64,000 nucleotides of DNA from Streptomyces xylophagus (GCF_000716435.1 NZ_JNWO01000008.1:310001-374000); one strand, 5' to 3'. Shown: positions 1 to 8,842, counted from the stretch's first letter. The notes: generated by a model not told the origin, from the sequence alone. A program made the numbers and translations.

Positions 1-359
1 CCGCGCGCCGGACCGAACCGTTCGGGCTGGCGGTGCGTGGGGGTGGGCAGTTCGGGGAGGGGCGGGCGTTGTGGGTGGGGGTGGCGGGGGATGTCGCTGC
101 GCTGCGGCTGTTGGCGGAGGGATGCGAGGAGGCGATGGCAGGGGAGCACCGGCGGTATCGCGCGCATCTGACCGTGGCGCGGAGCCGGGAGGCGGTCGAT
201 GTGCGGCCGTATCTCGATCGGCTCGACGGCTTCGTGGGGCGGGCGTGGACGGTGGACGAGTTGGTGCTGGTGCGGAGCAACCTGCCGAGGTCGGGGGTTC
301 CCGGGGAGCAGCCGCGGTACGAGGCGGTCGGCCGTTGGGGGTTTGGGGCGGGCGGTTAG
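1..359 (+). CDS. thpR: RNA 2',3'-cyclic phosphodiesterase, 3' part (5' end outside window)
   Basis: The reading frame is open from base 3 to the TAG at 357-359, so the gene begins before the window. The visible C-terminal part has the second HxT-type motif of the 2H phosphoesterase superfamily (HLTVAR) and the family's ending with PRYEAVGRW. ThpR/LigT proteins open 2',3'-cyclic phosphates on RNA ends and are about 180-190 residues long, so roughly the first 70 residues and the first HxT motif are missing here. The family assignment rests on these motifs. Confidence 0.75.
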   Translation, partial: ARRTEPFGLAVRGGGQFGEGRALWVGVAGDVAALRLLAEGCEEAMAGEHRRYRAHLTVARSREAVDVRPYLDRLDGFVGRAWTVDELVLVRSNLPRSGVPGEQPRYEAVGRWGFGAGG

Positions 360-369
360 GCTCGGGTAC

Positions 370-459
370 GTGGACCCGAAAACCCGGAACCGGATCATGG
401 CCGGTGCGCTTGTGTTGTTGTTCGTTGTCGTGGGGCTTGCGGCGGCGCTTGGTAAGTGA
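370..459 (+). CDS. 29-residue single-pass membrane peptide
   Basis: A GTG start 10 bases after the upstream stop opens a 29-codon frame encoding VDPKTRNRIMAG, then a hydrophobic helix (about residues 11-27) and a GK end. A short charged N-terminus, one membrane helix and no other domain suggest a small inner-membrane peptide. It directly follows thpR and could be cotranscribed. I recall similar short peptides being common in Streptomyces, but I do not know a function. There is no strong ribosome binding site, so translation is probable rather than certain. Confidence 0.5.
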   Translation: MDPKTRNRIMAGALVLLFVVVGLAAALGK

Positions 460-500
460 GGACCGGGGAACTGCGGTCGTATGTCGGCTGCGGGCCGAGT

Positions 501-530
501 GTGGCTGATCGCGCAGTTCCCCGCGCCCGT
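501..530 (-). repeat. Dispersed intergenic repeat, copy 1 of 5
   Basis: Read on the minus strand it contains GCGCGGGGAACTGCGCGATC followed by AGCCAC. The same core occurs at 40889, 45026, 55102 (minus) and 57576. It sits between the small membrane peptide gene and the 3' end of the aldo/keto reductase gene. Confidence 0.8.
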
Positions 531-559
531 AAAAGAAGGGGCGCTTGCCCTTACGGCGT

Positions 560-1552
560 TTACCAGGCGAAGGCCTCCGGGGACGGGCCAGGTCCCGGGA
601 AGATCTCGTCCAGCGAGGTGAGGATTTCCTCGGTCAGGTCCAGCTCTACGGCCCTCAGCGCGCTGTCGAGCTGTTCGGCTGTGCGGGGGCCGACGATGGG
701 GCCGGTGACGCCGGGGCGGGTGAGGAGCCAGGCAAGGGCCGCCTCGCCGGGTTCGATGCCGTGCTTGTCGAGGAGGTCCTCGTAGGCCTGGATCTGGGCG
801 CGGGAGGCGGGGTTCGCGAGGGTATCCGCGGCTCGGCCGCTCGCCCGGCGGCCGCCCGTGACCTCCTTCTTGATGACTCCGCCGAGGAGTCCGCCCTGGA
901 GCGGGGACCAGGGGATGACCCCGAGGCCGTACTCCTGCGCGGCCGGGATGACCTCCATCTCGGCGCGGCGCTCGGCGAGGTTGTAGAGGCACTGTTCGCT
1001 GACGAGGCCGATGGTGCCGCCTCGGCGCGCGGCGATCTCGTTGGCCTGGGCGATCTTGTAACCGGGGAAGTTGGAGGAACCGACGTAGAGGATCTTGCCC
1101 TGCTGGATGAGGGTGTCGATCGCCTGCCAGATCTCCTCGAAGGGGGTGGCGCGGTCGATGTGGTGGAACTGGTAGACGTCGATGTAGTCCGTCTGCAGCC
1201 GCTTGAGGCTGGCGTCGACGGCCCGCCGGATGTTGACCGCGGAGAGCTTGTCGTGGTTGGGCCAGGACTCGCCGTCGGCGGCCATGTTGCCGTAGACCTT
1301 GGTGGCGAGGACCGTCTTGTCGCGGTGGTCGGGGCTCTTGGCGAACCAGTTGCCGACGATCTCCTCGGTGCGGCCCTTGTTCTCGCCCCAGCCGTAGACA
1401 TTGGCGGTGTCGAAGAAGTTGATACCCGCGTCCAGCGCCGCGTCCATGATCGCGTGGCTGTCCGCCTCGTTCGTCTGCGGACCGAAGTTCATCGTGCCGA
1501 GGACCAGTCGGCTGACCTTGAGGCCTGTGCGTCCGAGCTGCGTGTACTTCAT
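560..1552 (-). CDS. Aldo/keto reductase
   Basis: The 330-residue protein is full length for a (beta/alpha)8 NADPH-dependent aldo/keto reductase. The catalytic tetrad is visible as Asp48, Tyr53 (DTANVYGWGENKGRTEEIVG), Lys85 (LATKVYG) and His130 (VYQFHH). The C-terminal GPRTAEQL segment is the usual cofactor phosphate-binding region. The substrate cannot be told from sequence. The ATG start has only a weak ribosome binding site. The Uma2-type gene lies 44 bp upstream on the same strand, so the two may share a transcript. Confidence 0.88.
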   Translation of the reverse strand: MKYTQLGRTGLKVSRLVLGTMNFGPQTNEADSHAIMDAALDAGINFFDTANVYGWGENKGRTEEIVGNWFAKSPDHRDKTVLATKVYGNMAADGESWPNHDKLSAVNIRRAVDASLKRLQTDYIDVYQFHHIDRATPFEEIWQAIDTLIQQGKILYVGSSNFPGYKIAQANEIAARRGGTIGLVSEQCLYNLAERRAEMEVIPAAQEYGLGVIPWSPLQGGLLGGVIKKEVTGGRRASGRAADTLANPASRAQIQAYEDLLDKHGIEPGEAALAWLLTRPGVTGPIVGPRTAEQLDSALRAVELDLTEEILTSLDEIFPGPGPSPEAFAW

Positions 1553-1596
1553 GAGTACCTAGCCAACGACTTCGAGTGTGCTCTATGCAAGGGGGG

Positions 1597-2157
1597 TCAG
1601 TCGCGGGGGAACTCGTCGGTGGCGAGGGTGAGGCCGACCACGGTGCCGGTGAGATCCATGTCGTCCCCGAACGCGACCTTCGTCTCGGTCGTGTAGTCGT
1701 CGCCCTTGGGGTGGGTGTAGATGTGGCAGCGGCCCTGGTAGGGGTCGGCGATGACGTAGACGGGGACCTCGGCGAGGGCGTACGCGGCCTTCTTCGGGCC
1801 GTAGTCGTTGGCGGCGGTGCCCTTGGAGATGACCTCGGCGACGAACTCGACGTCCTGGTGGCGCCAGCCCCCGCCCTCCGTCTTCTCGGCACCCTCGGCC
1901 ATCACCGTCACGTCGGTCGCGAATCCGTTGAGGTGACCCGGGTAGTCGATACGGACGTCGGACTTCACGCGCTTCCGGGGGTACTTGGCCCGTAGCTGTT
2001 CGACGATGTCCAGGATGATCTCCGAGTGGGTGTCCCGTTGTGGCGAGAAGAAGATGTTGCCCTCGACGATCTCGACCCTCGTTCCCCCGGGTACGGGCAA
2101 CTTCTCCAGATGCTCGAACATGACGTCCAGTGTCAGCTCGCCACCTTCATCGGTCAT
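1597..2157 (-). CDS. Uma2-family (PD-(D/E)xK fold) protein
   Basis: I start this gene at the internal ATG at 2157 because GAGGGGA lies 8 bases before it; the frame stays open to a GTG at 2208. The 186-residue product matches the Uma2 (formerly DUF820) family, a restriction-endonuclease fold abundant in Streptomyces and cyanobacteria. Candidate catalytic residues are Asp82 (ATDVTV), Glu108 (VAEVIS) and the following Lys/Asp residues (KGTAANDYGPKK). No restriction or mobile-element partner is next to it, so its role is unknown. It is divergent from the sulfotransferase gene with a gap of only about 49 bp. Confidence 0.82.
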   Translation of the reverse strand: MTDEGGELTLDVMFEHLEKLPVPGGTRVEIVEGNIFFSPQRDTHSEIILDIVEQLRAKYPRKRVKSDVRIDYPGHLNGFATDVTVMAEGAEKTEGGGWRHQDVEFVAEVISKGTAANDYGPKKAAYALAEVPVYVIADPYQGRCHIYTHPKGDDYTTETKVAFGDDMDLTGTVVGLTLATDEFPRD

Positions 2158-2206
2158 CGTGGCGCTCCCCTCCTCATCAGTGCAGCCGTGCGGTACAACG
2201 ACACGC

Positions 2207-2992
2207 ATGGTGACCGGGAGACGCAGGAATCACGCCATCGACAATCATGATTCGACGGACTCGTACTTCATCTGCGCCACCCCCCGAACCGGCAGCTCCC
2301 TCCTCCTGGGCCTGCTCGACTCCACCGGCGTCGCCGGGCACCCCCAGGCCTACTTCCGGTCGCCGGACGAGGTGGCGTGGGCCGAGCGGTGGGGGATCGC
2401 GCACGCACCGCAAGGCGCCCTGGATTACGGCGACTTCGTGCGGGCCGCGCTGGTGGCGGGCCGGACCGGTAACGGGGTCTTCGGGGCCAAGCTGATGTGG
2501 GGGACGCACGCCGAACTCGCAAGTCGGCTCGCGGGCCTGCACCCTGAACTCGCCGGGGACGAACTGCGGTTGCTGGAGCGGGAGTTCGGGACGCGGCTGC
2601 GGTTCGTCCAGCTGTGGCGGGACGACACGCTCGCCCAGGCCGTGTCGTGGCTGCGGGCCGAGCAGACCGGTGTCTGGTTCGTCGGTGGGAGGGGCGAGAT
2701 CAGCGGAGGTCAGGGCTCCGCAGATGGACGGCCCCGCTTCGACCGTGACGCCCTCACCCGCATCCTGCGGACCATCGACGAGCACAACACCGGGTGGGAG
2801 CGCTGGTTCGAGGGCTACGGCGTTCAGCCGCATCGCATCCGGTACGAGGACCTCTCCGCAGACCCGGAAGCCGTCACCCTCCGCGTTCTCGACTTCCTCG
2901 GCCTCGCGCTCCCCGCCGGACGGCACATCACCCCCAGCCACCACCGCCAGGCCGATCGCCTCAACGAGGAGTGGATCGCCCGGTATCGGTAG
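2207..2992 (+). CDS. Stf0-type sulfotransferase
   Basis: The 261-residue protein has the 5'-phosphosulfate loop of PAPS-dependent sulfotransferases near its N-terminus (FICATPRTGSSLLLGLL) and the downstream RIRYEDLSADP segment typical of Stf0, the trehalose sulfotransferase family of mycobacteria. The acceptor here is unknown and could be a glycolipid, a sugar or a secondary metabolite. The start is ATG 2207 or GTG 2210; neither has a strong ribosome binding site. The gene is divergent from the Uma2-family gene. Confidence 0.78.
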   Translation: MVTGRRRNHAIDNHDSTDSYFICATPRTGSSLLLGLLDSTGVAGHPQAYFRSPDEVAWAERWGIAHAPQGALDYGDFVRAALVAGRTGNGVFGAKLMWGTHAELASRLAGLHPELAGDELRLLEREFGTRLRFVQLWRDDTLAQAVSWLRAEQTGVWFVGGRGEISGGQGSADGRPRFDRDALTRILRTIDEHNTGWERWFEGYGVQPHRIRYEDLSADPEAVTLRVLDFLGLALPAGRHITPSHHRQADRLNEEWIARYR

Positions 2993-3005
2993 TCGCCGGG
3001 CGGCC

Positions 3006-3746
3006 CTACCTGGGCCTGCGGGAGGGCCGATGGGAGGACCGGTGGAAGGGCTCCGTGTCGGCGACCGGTTCCGGGCCGCCGTACTCCCCACCCACCCCCC
3101 ACGCCTGATGCATCGCCCCCGCGAACGCCCCCGCGATCTTGTGCTCGCCGGCCGCGTTCGGGTGGGTGCCGTCGTACGTGTCGTGGTCGACGTCGTACGA
3201 CTCCGGGAGGGAGGCCAGGAGGAGCGGGGAGCGTGGGTCGTCCAGGTCGGCGACCGCCTTCGCCTGGAGTTCGTTGAAGAGGGCGACCTCGGTGGCGAAG
3301 GGGGCGTCCGTCCGGGCGCGGACGTTCGGGATGACCGGGAGGAACACCATGCGGACGGACGGCTTCGCGGCGCGGGCCCGCGCCACGAAGGACCGCATGT
3401 TGTCGGCGGTCTGGGTCGCGTTCGTGTAGAAGCCCAGGTCGATCAGGCCGAGGGAGACGAGGAGGACGTCCGCGCGGTGTGCGCGCACCGCCTCGCCGAT
3501 CAGCGGAGCCATGTGCAGCCAGCCCTCGCCCCAGCCGGCGAGGTGGAAGTGCGGGAAGTCGGGGTCGGCGTACTCGTACGACGTGGGCGTGTCCGTGGCC
3601 TTGTCGTACAGCGTCTCGCGCGGGCCGACCACGGCGAACGGGCCGCCGTAGGTCGCGCGCAGGTGCTGCCACATCCGGTAACGCCATGTGTGTTCGCCCG
3701 CGCTCCCGATCGTCATGGAGTCGCCTACGGGCATGAACCTGAGCAT
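3006..3746 (-). CDS. SGNH/GDSL-family hydrolase
   Basis: The 246-residue protein begins MLRFMPVGDSMTIGSAG, which holds the block I nucleophile serine (GDSxT, Ser10). It ends with the block V Asp/His pair in TYDGTHPNAAGE. The remaining Gly and Asn of an SGNH fold are plausible in the middle (VSLGLIDLG). There is no signal peptide with this start, so it is probably cytoplasmic. The substrate is likely an acyl or acetyl ester. The open frame runs on to 4040, but that part overlaps the divergent secreted-protein gene and is not protein-like. Confidence 0.8.
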   Translation of the reverse strand: MLRFMPVGDSMTIGSAGEHTWRYRMWQHLRATYGGPFAVVGPRETLYDKATDTPTSYEYADPDFPHFHLAGWGEGWLHMAPLIGEAVRAHRADVLLVSLGLIDLGFYTNATQTADNMRSFVARARAAKPSVRMVFLPVIPNVRARTDAPFATEVALFNELQAKAVADLDDPRSPLLLASLPESYDVDHDTYDGTHPNAAGEHKIAGAFAGAMHQAWGVGGEYGGPEPVADTEPFHRSSHRPSRRPR

Positions 3747-3864
3747 CCGCTCATGATGGACGATCAACCACCGATCGACGGAACGGGTGCGGTGTGAGGC
3801 CCACCACGCCCGGCCCGCCGGGGCGCTCTCCGTGCTGTACAGCGCGAGATGGCAGGCTTGGGGC

Positions 3865-4866
3865 ATGCGTCGCTTCCTCGCGTTCCTCGGCGCCGGCTTC
3901 CTCGTCGGCGCGCTCGCCCTTCCCGCAGCAGCAGCGACCGCCGATGGCGACGGCGGCAAGGGCGACAAGGGGTTCACGATCACGGACTCCCGGATCACCG
4001 AGTCCAGCGGGCTCGCCGCCTCGCACCTGCACCCGGGCATCTACTGGACGCACAACGACAGCGACGACGGCCCGTACATCTACGCCGTCGACAGCAGCAC
4101 CGGCAAGACGGTCGCCACGGTCACCTTCAGCGGGGTCGGCAAGCCGCGTGACGTCGAGGCCATCTCCATCGGGCCGCACAACGAGATCTACATCGGTGAC
4201 ATCGGCGACAACCTCGACGGGACCTGGCCGTACGTCTGGATCTACAAACTGCCCGAGCCGAAGGTGCTCAAGGACCAGACGATCCGGGCCAAGCAGTACG
4301 TCGTGAAGTACTCGGACGGGGCGCGCAACGCCGAGTCGCTGATCGTGCACCCCAAGACCGGGCGCGTGTACATCATCGACAAGAAGGAGGACGGCGGGCA
4401 TCTCTTCGAAGGGCCGGCCACCCTCTCCTCCTCCGGCACCAACTACTTCAAGCCCATCGCCGCCGTCGACCTCTGGGCCACCGACGCCGCCTTCTCCCCG
4501 AACGGCCAACAGCTCGCCGTACGCGGCTACTTCGGCGGTATCTACTACGACTGGAACGGCGGCAAGATCAAGCGCGAGGGGCGCCTCGACGTGCCGTTGC
4601 AGGGGCAGGGGGAGTCCGTCAGCTACTCCCTCGACGGGACCAAGCTCATGTACGGGAGCGAGGGCACCGACAGCCCGGTGCAGGCGGAGGACGCACCCGA
4701 GGGGGCCACGTCGTCCTCGTCCAAGTCGCCTTCCGGGAGCGGGAGTTCGGCGAGTGGTGACGATGGCGGGGGCGGCTCCGACAACAACGTGAAGGTGGGT
4801 GCTCTCGCCGTCGTGGTCGTCTGCGGGGCCGTGTTCGGGCTACGGCGCCTCACGCGTCGTAGCTGA
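3865..4866 (+). CDS. Secreted beta-propeller-like protein with C-terminal membrane anchor
   Basis: The 333-residue protein opens with a Sec-type signal peptide (MRRFLAFLGAGFLVGALALP, cleavage near AAAATA). A domain of repeated strands follows (IYAVDSSTGKTVATVTF, IYIGDIGDNLDG, VYIIDKKEDGG) that resembles propeller or esterase-like repeat proteins. The C-terminus has a Ser/Gly-rich linker, one membrane helix (VGALAVVVVCGAVFGL) and an RRLTRRS tail, so the protein is probably displayed outside the cell on a single anchor. There is no LPxTG sortase motif. Its 3' end overlaps the convergent TetR gene by 17 bp. No enzymatic residues are recognised. Confidence 0.72.
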   Translation: MRRFLAFLGAGFLVGALALPAAAATADGDGGKGDKGFTITDSRITESSGLAASHLHPGIYWTHNDSDDGPYIYAVDSSTGKTVATVTFSGVGKPRDVEAISIGPHNEIYIGDIGDNLDGTWPYVWIYKLPEPKVLKDQTIRAKQYVVKYSDGARNAESLIVHPKTGRVYIIDKKEDGGHLFEGPATLSSSGTNYFKPIAAVDLWATDAAFSPNGQQLAVRGYFGGIYYDWNGGKIKREGRLDVPLQGQGESVSYSLDGTKLMYGSEGTDSPVQAEDAPEGATSSSSKSPSGSGSSASGDDGGGGSDNNVKVGALAVVVVCGAVFGLRRLTRRS

Positions 4867-5632
4867 ACTCGCTTGCCTCGCACCGCTGTTGGACCACGAC
4901 CTCCAGCCCGTCCAGGATGCGGCCGAGCCCGAACTCGAAGTGGTCGAAGCCGGCCGTGAAGGTGTCGGGGGAGAGGGACGCGAGGGTGGGGTAGGCGCCG
5001 GTCGCCATGGCCTTCTCCAGTGCCGGGACCTGGGCGCCGTAGAACTCCGCGTCGCTCAGGCCGGTGCTGCGGGCCGCCTCCTCCTGGTGGACCTGGGTGC
5101 GGGCGGCGCCGACGACGTAGCCGTCGATCATGACGACCGTCGAGACGAGTTCCGGGTCGGTCAGGCCCATCGGGCGGATGCGGCCGAGCAGGTGTTCCAG
5201 GGTGGCGAGGGCGCGGGGGCCGAGCAGCGGGCGGGACTGGTTGACGCGCAGCAGCCAGGGGTGGCGGCGGTGGACGGCGAGGGCGTCGCGGGCCGCGGTC
5301 TCCAGGGCGGTGCGCCAGCCGCCGGCGGGCACCTCGTGCGCGGGGCGGTCCGGGAAGCGGACGCGGTCCAGCATCAGGTCGAGGAGTTCGGCCTTGCCGG
5401 GGACGTACCGGTACAGCGACATCGCGCCCGTGCCCAGATCGGTGGCCACGCGCCGCATGGAGACCGCGTCTAGCCCCTCCTGGTCCGCGATGCGGATCGC
5501 TGCGTCCACGATCCGGTCGACGGTCAGGCCCGGCTTGGGGCCTCGGCTGGGGCGTGGGCCGGTGTCCCACAGCAGTTCGAGGGTGCGGGCGATGTCACCA
5601 CTGCCGCTGGACTCCTGACCGCTGCTTGCCAT
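4850..5632 (-). CDS. TetR-family regulator, probable repressor of the adjacent drug exporter
   Basis: The 260-residue protein has a TetR DNA-binding domain (about residues 35-80: VDAAIRIADQEGLDAVSMRR, then LGTGAMSLYRYV) and a long ligand-binding C-terminal domain. It is divergent from a DrrAB-type exporter operon, with a strong inverted repeat between them (5665-5696), which is the usual arrangement for a drug-responsive exporter repressor. ATG 5632 was chosen because protein-like sequence begins there. The codon is preceded by a C-run rather than a ribosome binding site, so a leaderless message is possible. Confidence 0.82.
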   Translation of the reverse strand: MASSGQESSGSGDIARTLELLWDTGPRPSRGPKPGLTVDRIVDAAIRIADQEGLDAVSMRRVATDLGTGAMSLYRYVPGKAELLDLMLDRVRFPDRPAHEVPAGGWRTALETAARDALAVHRRHPWLLRVNQSRPLLGPRALATLEHLLGRIRPMGLTDPELVSTVVMIDGYVVGAARTQVHQEEAARSTGLSDAEFYGAQVPALEKAMATGAYPTLASLSPDTFTAGFDHFEFGLGRILDGLEVVVQQRCEASEFSYDA

Positions 5633-5664
5633 GGGGGGAGTGTAGGGCCATGGACCAAAACCGA

Positions 5665-5696
5665 GTACACCGTACGCGTAATCGGATACGGTGCAC
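5665..5696. promoter_or_regulatory. Probable TetR operator between the regulator and exporter genes
   Basis: GTACACCGTA (5665-5674) is repeated inverted as TACGGTGCAC (5687-5696), with 9 of 10 positions matching. The symmetry extends inwards over CG pairs around the centre at 5680/5681. Its place between a TetR gene and a DrrA-like gene makes it the obvious autoregulatory operator. Confidence 0.65.
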
Positions 5697-5717
5697 GCAG
5701 TTCGGTAGGGAGGGTTC

Positions 5718-6719
5718 ATGGGCGACGGCAACGGCGGATACGTCGTGGAGGCCGAAGGGCTGGAGAAGCGCTACGGCGACAAGCGCGCCCTCGACGGCTT
5801 CGACCTGGCCGTCCGTGAGGGCACCGTGCACGGTCTGCTCGGCCCGAACGGCGCCGGCAAGACCACCGCCGTCCGCATCCTCTCCACCCTCGTCCGGCTC
5901 GACGGCGGAAAGGCGACCGTCGCCGGACTCGACGTGGCTCGGCAGCCGCGCCAGGTGCGTTCCCGGATCGGGCTCACCGGGCAGTACGCGGCGATCGACG
6001 AGATCCTCACCGGCCGGCAGAACCTGGAGATGTTCGGCCGCCTCTTCCATCTCGGGCGCAGGCGGGCCAAGTTGAGGGCGGCACAGCTCCTGCGCCAGTT
6101 TGACCTGGAGGCCGCCGCCGACAAGGGCGCCGGCGGCTACAGCGGTGGCATGCGGCGGCGCCTGGACCTCGCCGCGTCGATGATCCTCGCCCCGGCCGTC
6201 CTCTTCCTCGACGAACCGACCACCGGCCTCGACCCGCGCAGCCGGGGTGAAGTCTGGGAAGCCGTACGGGAGTTGGTGGCCGACGGCACCACCGTGCTGC
6301 TCACCACGCAGTACCTGGAGGAGGCCGACCGGCTGGCCTCCCGCATCACCGTCATCGACCAGGGCAAGGCCATCGCCGACGACACCCTCGACGGCCTCAA
6401 GAACCGCGTCGGCGGCGACCGCGTCGAGGTCGTGGTGCGCGAACCCGCCCACATCCCCTACGCGTTGCAGGCCGTCGGGCGGGTCGCGTACGGCGGTCAA
6501 CCGGAGGCCGACATCGCGGAGTTGCGCGTCCACGCGCCCGTCGCAGACCGGGTGGGCTCGCTGACCGAAGTCGCCCGGTTCCTCCAGCACTTCGGCATCC
6601 CGGTCGAGGACATCGGCCTGCGCCGCCCCAGCCTGGACGACGTGTTCCTCCGGCTGACGGGCCGCCGTACGGAAGAAGAACCGGCGCCGGAACCGGAGAT
6701 CGAGGAGGCGGTGGCGTGA
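5718..6719 (+). CDS. DrrA-type ABC exporter ATP-binding protein
   Basis: The 333-residue ATPase has Walker A at 42-50 (GPNGAGKTT), an ABC signature at 141-148 (YSGGMRRR) and Walker B at 161-167 (VLFLDEP). A C-terminal regulatory extension ends in the [10 protein letters not shown] motif typical of the daunorubicin resistance DrrA family. AGGGAGG lies just before the ATG. It overlaps the permease gene by 4 bp, so the two subunits are made together. The pair probably exports a hydrophobic toxic compound or antibiotic. Confidence 0.92.
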   Translation: MGDGNGGYVVEAEGLEKRYGDKRALDGFDLAVREGTVHGLLGPNGAGKTTAVRILSTLVRLDGGKATVAGLDVARQPRQVRSRIGLTGQYAAIDEILTGRQNLEMFGRLFHLGRRRAKLRAAQLLRQFDLEAAADKGAGGYSGGMRRRLDLAASMILAPAVLFLDEPTTGLDPRSRGEVWEAVRELVADGTTVLLTTQYLEEADRLASRITVIDQGKAIADDTLDGLKNRVGGDRVEVVVREPAHIPYALQAVGRVAYGGQPEADIAELRVHAPVADRVGSLTEVARFLQHFGIPVEDIGLRRPSLDDVFLRLTGRRTEEEPAPEPEIEEAVA

Positions 6720-7585
6720 GCGGTGCCTCGACGGCGGACGGCACCGGGCGGACGTACCGCAGGCGTCCGCAGCACGGCCGGCTGTTCTGGACGGTCGCCG
6801 ACTGCTGGAACGTCGTTCGGCGCGGCCTGACCCACTACCGGCGTCAACCGGTCAGCATCCTCTGGCAGTTGGGCTTCCCGATCCTGTCCGTGCTGCTGTA
6901 CGGGTACGTCTTCGGCAAGGCGATCCAGGTGCCGGGCGGCGGGGACTACAAGTCGTTCCTGATGCCGGGGATGTTCGTGATGACGGTCGCGATGGGGTTC
7001 GTGTCCACGGCGACGATCTTCGTGAACGACTCCAAGAAGGGCGTCATCGACCGGTTCCGCTCCATGCCGATGGCGCCGTCCGCGGTGGTCGCCGGGCGCG
7101 GTGCCACCGATCTCGTCGTCTCCTGCGCCGAGTTGGGCATCATGATGGCCACGGCGTACGGCATGGGCTGGCGCCCGGAGTTCGGCACCGGCCCCCTCTT
7201 CGGCTACGGCCTCGGCTTCGTGAAGGCCGTCGTCCTGCTGCTGTCGCTGCGCTTCGCGCTGATCTGGGTGGGTGTCTGGCTCGGGCTGCTGCTGCCGGGG
7301 CCCGAGCAGGTGGGCGGGCTGTTCGCGATCGTCTTCCCGCTGACGATGATCTCCAGCATCTACGTCTCCCCGCAGCAGATGCCCCACTGGCTCGGCCAGG
7401 CCGCCCTCTGGAACCCGCTCTCCTCGACGGCCGGCGCCACCCGGGCACTCTTCGGCGCGCCGACCGGCCAGGGCACGTCGTGGCCGGAGCAGCACGCGCT
7501 GCTGCTCGCCGGGGTGTGGCCGGCCGCGCTGACGCTGGTGTTCCTGCCGTTGGCGGTACGGAGGTTCGGCAGGCTCAGCCGGTAG
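6716..7585 (+). CDS. DrrB-type ABC-2 permease
   Basis: The 289-residue membrane protein starts at a GTG inside the upstream stop (GTGA overlap). It has about six membrane helices and the ABC-2 region [24 protein letters not shown] near residues 80-105, followed by [20 protein letters not shown], the DrrB-family cytoplasmic motif. It forms the membrane channel for the ATPase encoded just before it. A strong terminator hairpin follows the gene. Confidence 0.92.
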   Translation: MSGASTADGTGRTYRRRPQHGRLFWTVADCWNVVRRGLTHYRRQPVSILWQLGFPILSVLLYGYVFGKAIQVPGGGDYKSFLMPGMFVMTVAMGFVSTATIFVNDSKKGVIDRFRSMPMAPSAVVAGRGATDLVVSCAELGIMMATAYGMGWRPEFGTGPLFGYGLGFVKAVVLLLSLRFALIWVGVWLGLLLPGPEQVGGLFAIVFPLTMISSIYVSPQQMPHWLGQAALWNPLSSTAGATRALFGAPTGQGTSWPEQHALLLAGVWPAALTLVFLPLAVRRFGRLSR

Positions 7586-7607
7586 GCGTTCGTGGTGGGA
7601 CGAGAGC

Positions 7608-7642
7608 GAGCGGTGGCCCCGATTGCGGCGGGGCCACCGCTC
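7608..7642. terminator. Bidirectional terminator hairpin
   Basis: Thirteen bases GAGCGGTGGCCCC (7608-7620) pair perfectly with GGGGCCACCGCTC (7630-7642) around a 9-base loop. It lies between the convergent exporter operon and PASTA protein gene. Confidence 0.85.
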
Positions 7643-7659
7643 TGTCGTGTGCGTGCGGG

Positions 7660-8178
7660 TCAGCCGCAGATGCCCAGGTCGACCTTCTCGCCGCCGTGCA
7701 GGACCGTCGGGGCGAGGGGGGAGACCGTGATGACCGAGCCCGGCTTGCAGTTGTCGACCGCCCCGTGGGTGATCGTGCCGACCTTGAGGCCGGCGTCCGT
7801 CAGGGTCTTCTCGGCCGTCGCCAGGGGCACGCCCCCCAGGTCGAACGGCTTCACGTAGGGCACCGTCGTGACGTTCCCCTTCTCCGGGGTCGTGGTCTTG
7901 GTCGTGGTGGTGTGGGCGGCGGGCCGCGCGGTGTGCGAACCGGTCCCGGCGCCGGCCAGCGCGGTGCCGACGCCGGCCGCGACGAGGACCGCGGAGACGG
8001 CGGCCACGAAACCGGCGCGCCTGCGGCGGGTGCGCTTCTTGATGCTGGTGGCGTCGAAGTGGGGCGTGGGGGAGGTGCCGGCGAAGTCGTTCAAGGCGGT
8101 TACCAGTTCCTGTTCGAGGAATGCGAGGGAGATGTCACCGTCGCGGCCGTCCGAGGGCGGCGATACGTAACCGGTCAT
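7660..8178 (-). CDS. Membrane protein with extracytoplasmic PASTA domain, partner of an ECF sigma factor
   Basis: The 172-residue protein has a short cytoplasmic N-terminal part, a basic stretch (IKKRTRRRR), one membrane helix (about 56-78), a Thr-rich linker, and a C-terminal PASTA-like domain (about 105-171, AEKTLTDAGLKVGTITHG). Its ATG overlaps the stop of the sigma factor gene (ATGA). PASTA domains bind peptidoglycan fragments or beta-lactams. I infer that this protein senses the envelope and may act as the anti-sigma partner, but no classical zinc anti-sigma motif is present. Confidence 0.72.
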   Translation of the reverse strand: MTGYVSPPSDGRDGDISLAFLEQELVTALNDFAGTSPTPHFDATSIKKRTRRRRAGFVAAVSAVLVAAGVGTALAGAGTGSHTARPAAHTTTTKTTTPEKGNVTTVPYVKPFDLGGVPLATAEKTLTDAGLKVGTITHGAVDNCKPGSVITVSPLAPTVLHGGEKVDLGICG

Positions 8179-8726
8179 CGGGTCTGGGTTCCTTTCGGGG
8201 GCCGCGATGCCGACGAAGGTTCGGAGAGTGCGGGTATCTGGACCCGGAGCTTTTCGAGACCACGGGTGAGCTGGGACCGTACGGAACTCGGTGAGATCCG
8301 TAGATCCTCGGCGATCTCGGCATCCGAAAGGTCGTGGAAATAGCGCAATACCACGACAGTGCGCATGCCTATCGGCAGACGTTGCAAGGCGCGGACCAAT
8401 TGGTCCCGGCTGTCGATACGCCCGTATTCGTCCCCGGGGGCGTGCCGGTCGTCACCGGCGTCCCGCTGGGGTACGACCCGGCGGAACCGCTTCCACCTGT
8501 TGTTGGCCAGATTCACCATGATGCGCCGCACATAAGCGTCCGGAGCGTCCATTTCGGCGATGCTGCGCCAACGGCGGCAGGTGCGCTCCAGGGTTTCCTG
8601 GACCAGGTCCTCGGCGGCCTCACGGCTTCCGGTCAGGACCAGGGCCCCGCGGAACAATGCCGTCGAGCGGGTCGCGACGAAGGAATGGAAATCCTCCCCC
8701 GCATTCCACTTCGCTGGCAGAGCCAC
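8175..8726 (-). CDS. SigE-family ECF RNA polymerase sigma factor
   Basis: The 183-residue protein has sigma region 2 (FHSFVATRSTALFRGALVLT, then EDLVQETLERTCRRW) and region 4 with its helix-turn-helix (LPIGMRTVVVLRYFHDLSDAEIAEDL). A strong GGGAGGAGC precedes the GTG start. It is translationally coupled to the membrane PASTA protein downstream. The family is the actinobacterial SigE-type group of short ECF factors, which usually respond to envelope stress. Confidence 0.88.
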   Translation of the reverse strand: MALPAKWNAGEDFHSFVATRSTALFRGALVLTGSREAAEDLVQETLERTCRRWRSIAEMDAPDAYVRRIMVNLANNRWKRFRRVVPQRDAGDDRHAPGDEYGRIDSRDQLVRALQRLPIGMRTVVVLRYFHDLSDAEIAEDLRISPSSVRSQLTRGLEKLRVQIPALSEPSSASRPPKGTQTR

Positions 8727-8842
8727 ACCGCTCCTCCCTTCCTGTCCCCCCTTTAAGCGCGAGCCGGCCCTTTCTGCTGCATCGCTGCTTTGAGACCTGC
8801 GTCACACAAAGGGGAGGGGAGTGGGAGTGAGAAGGGGCGGCG

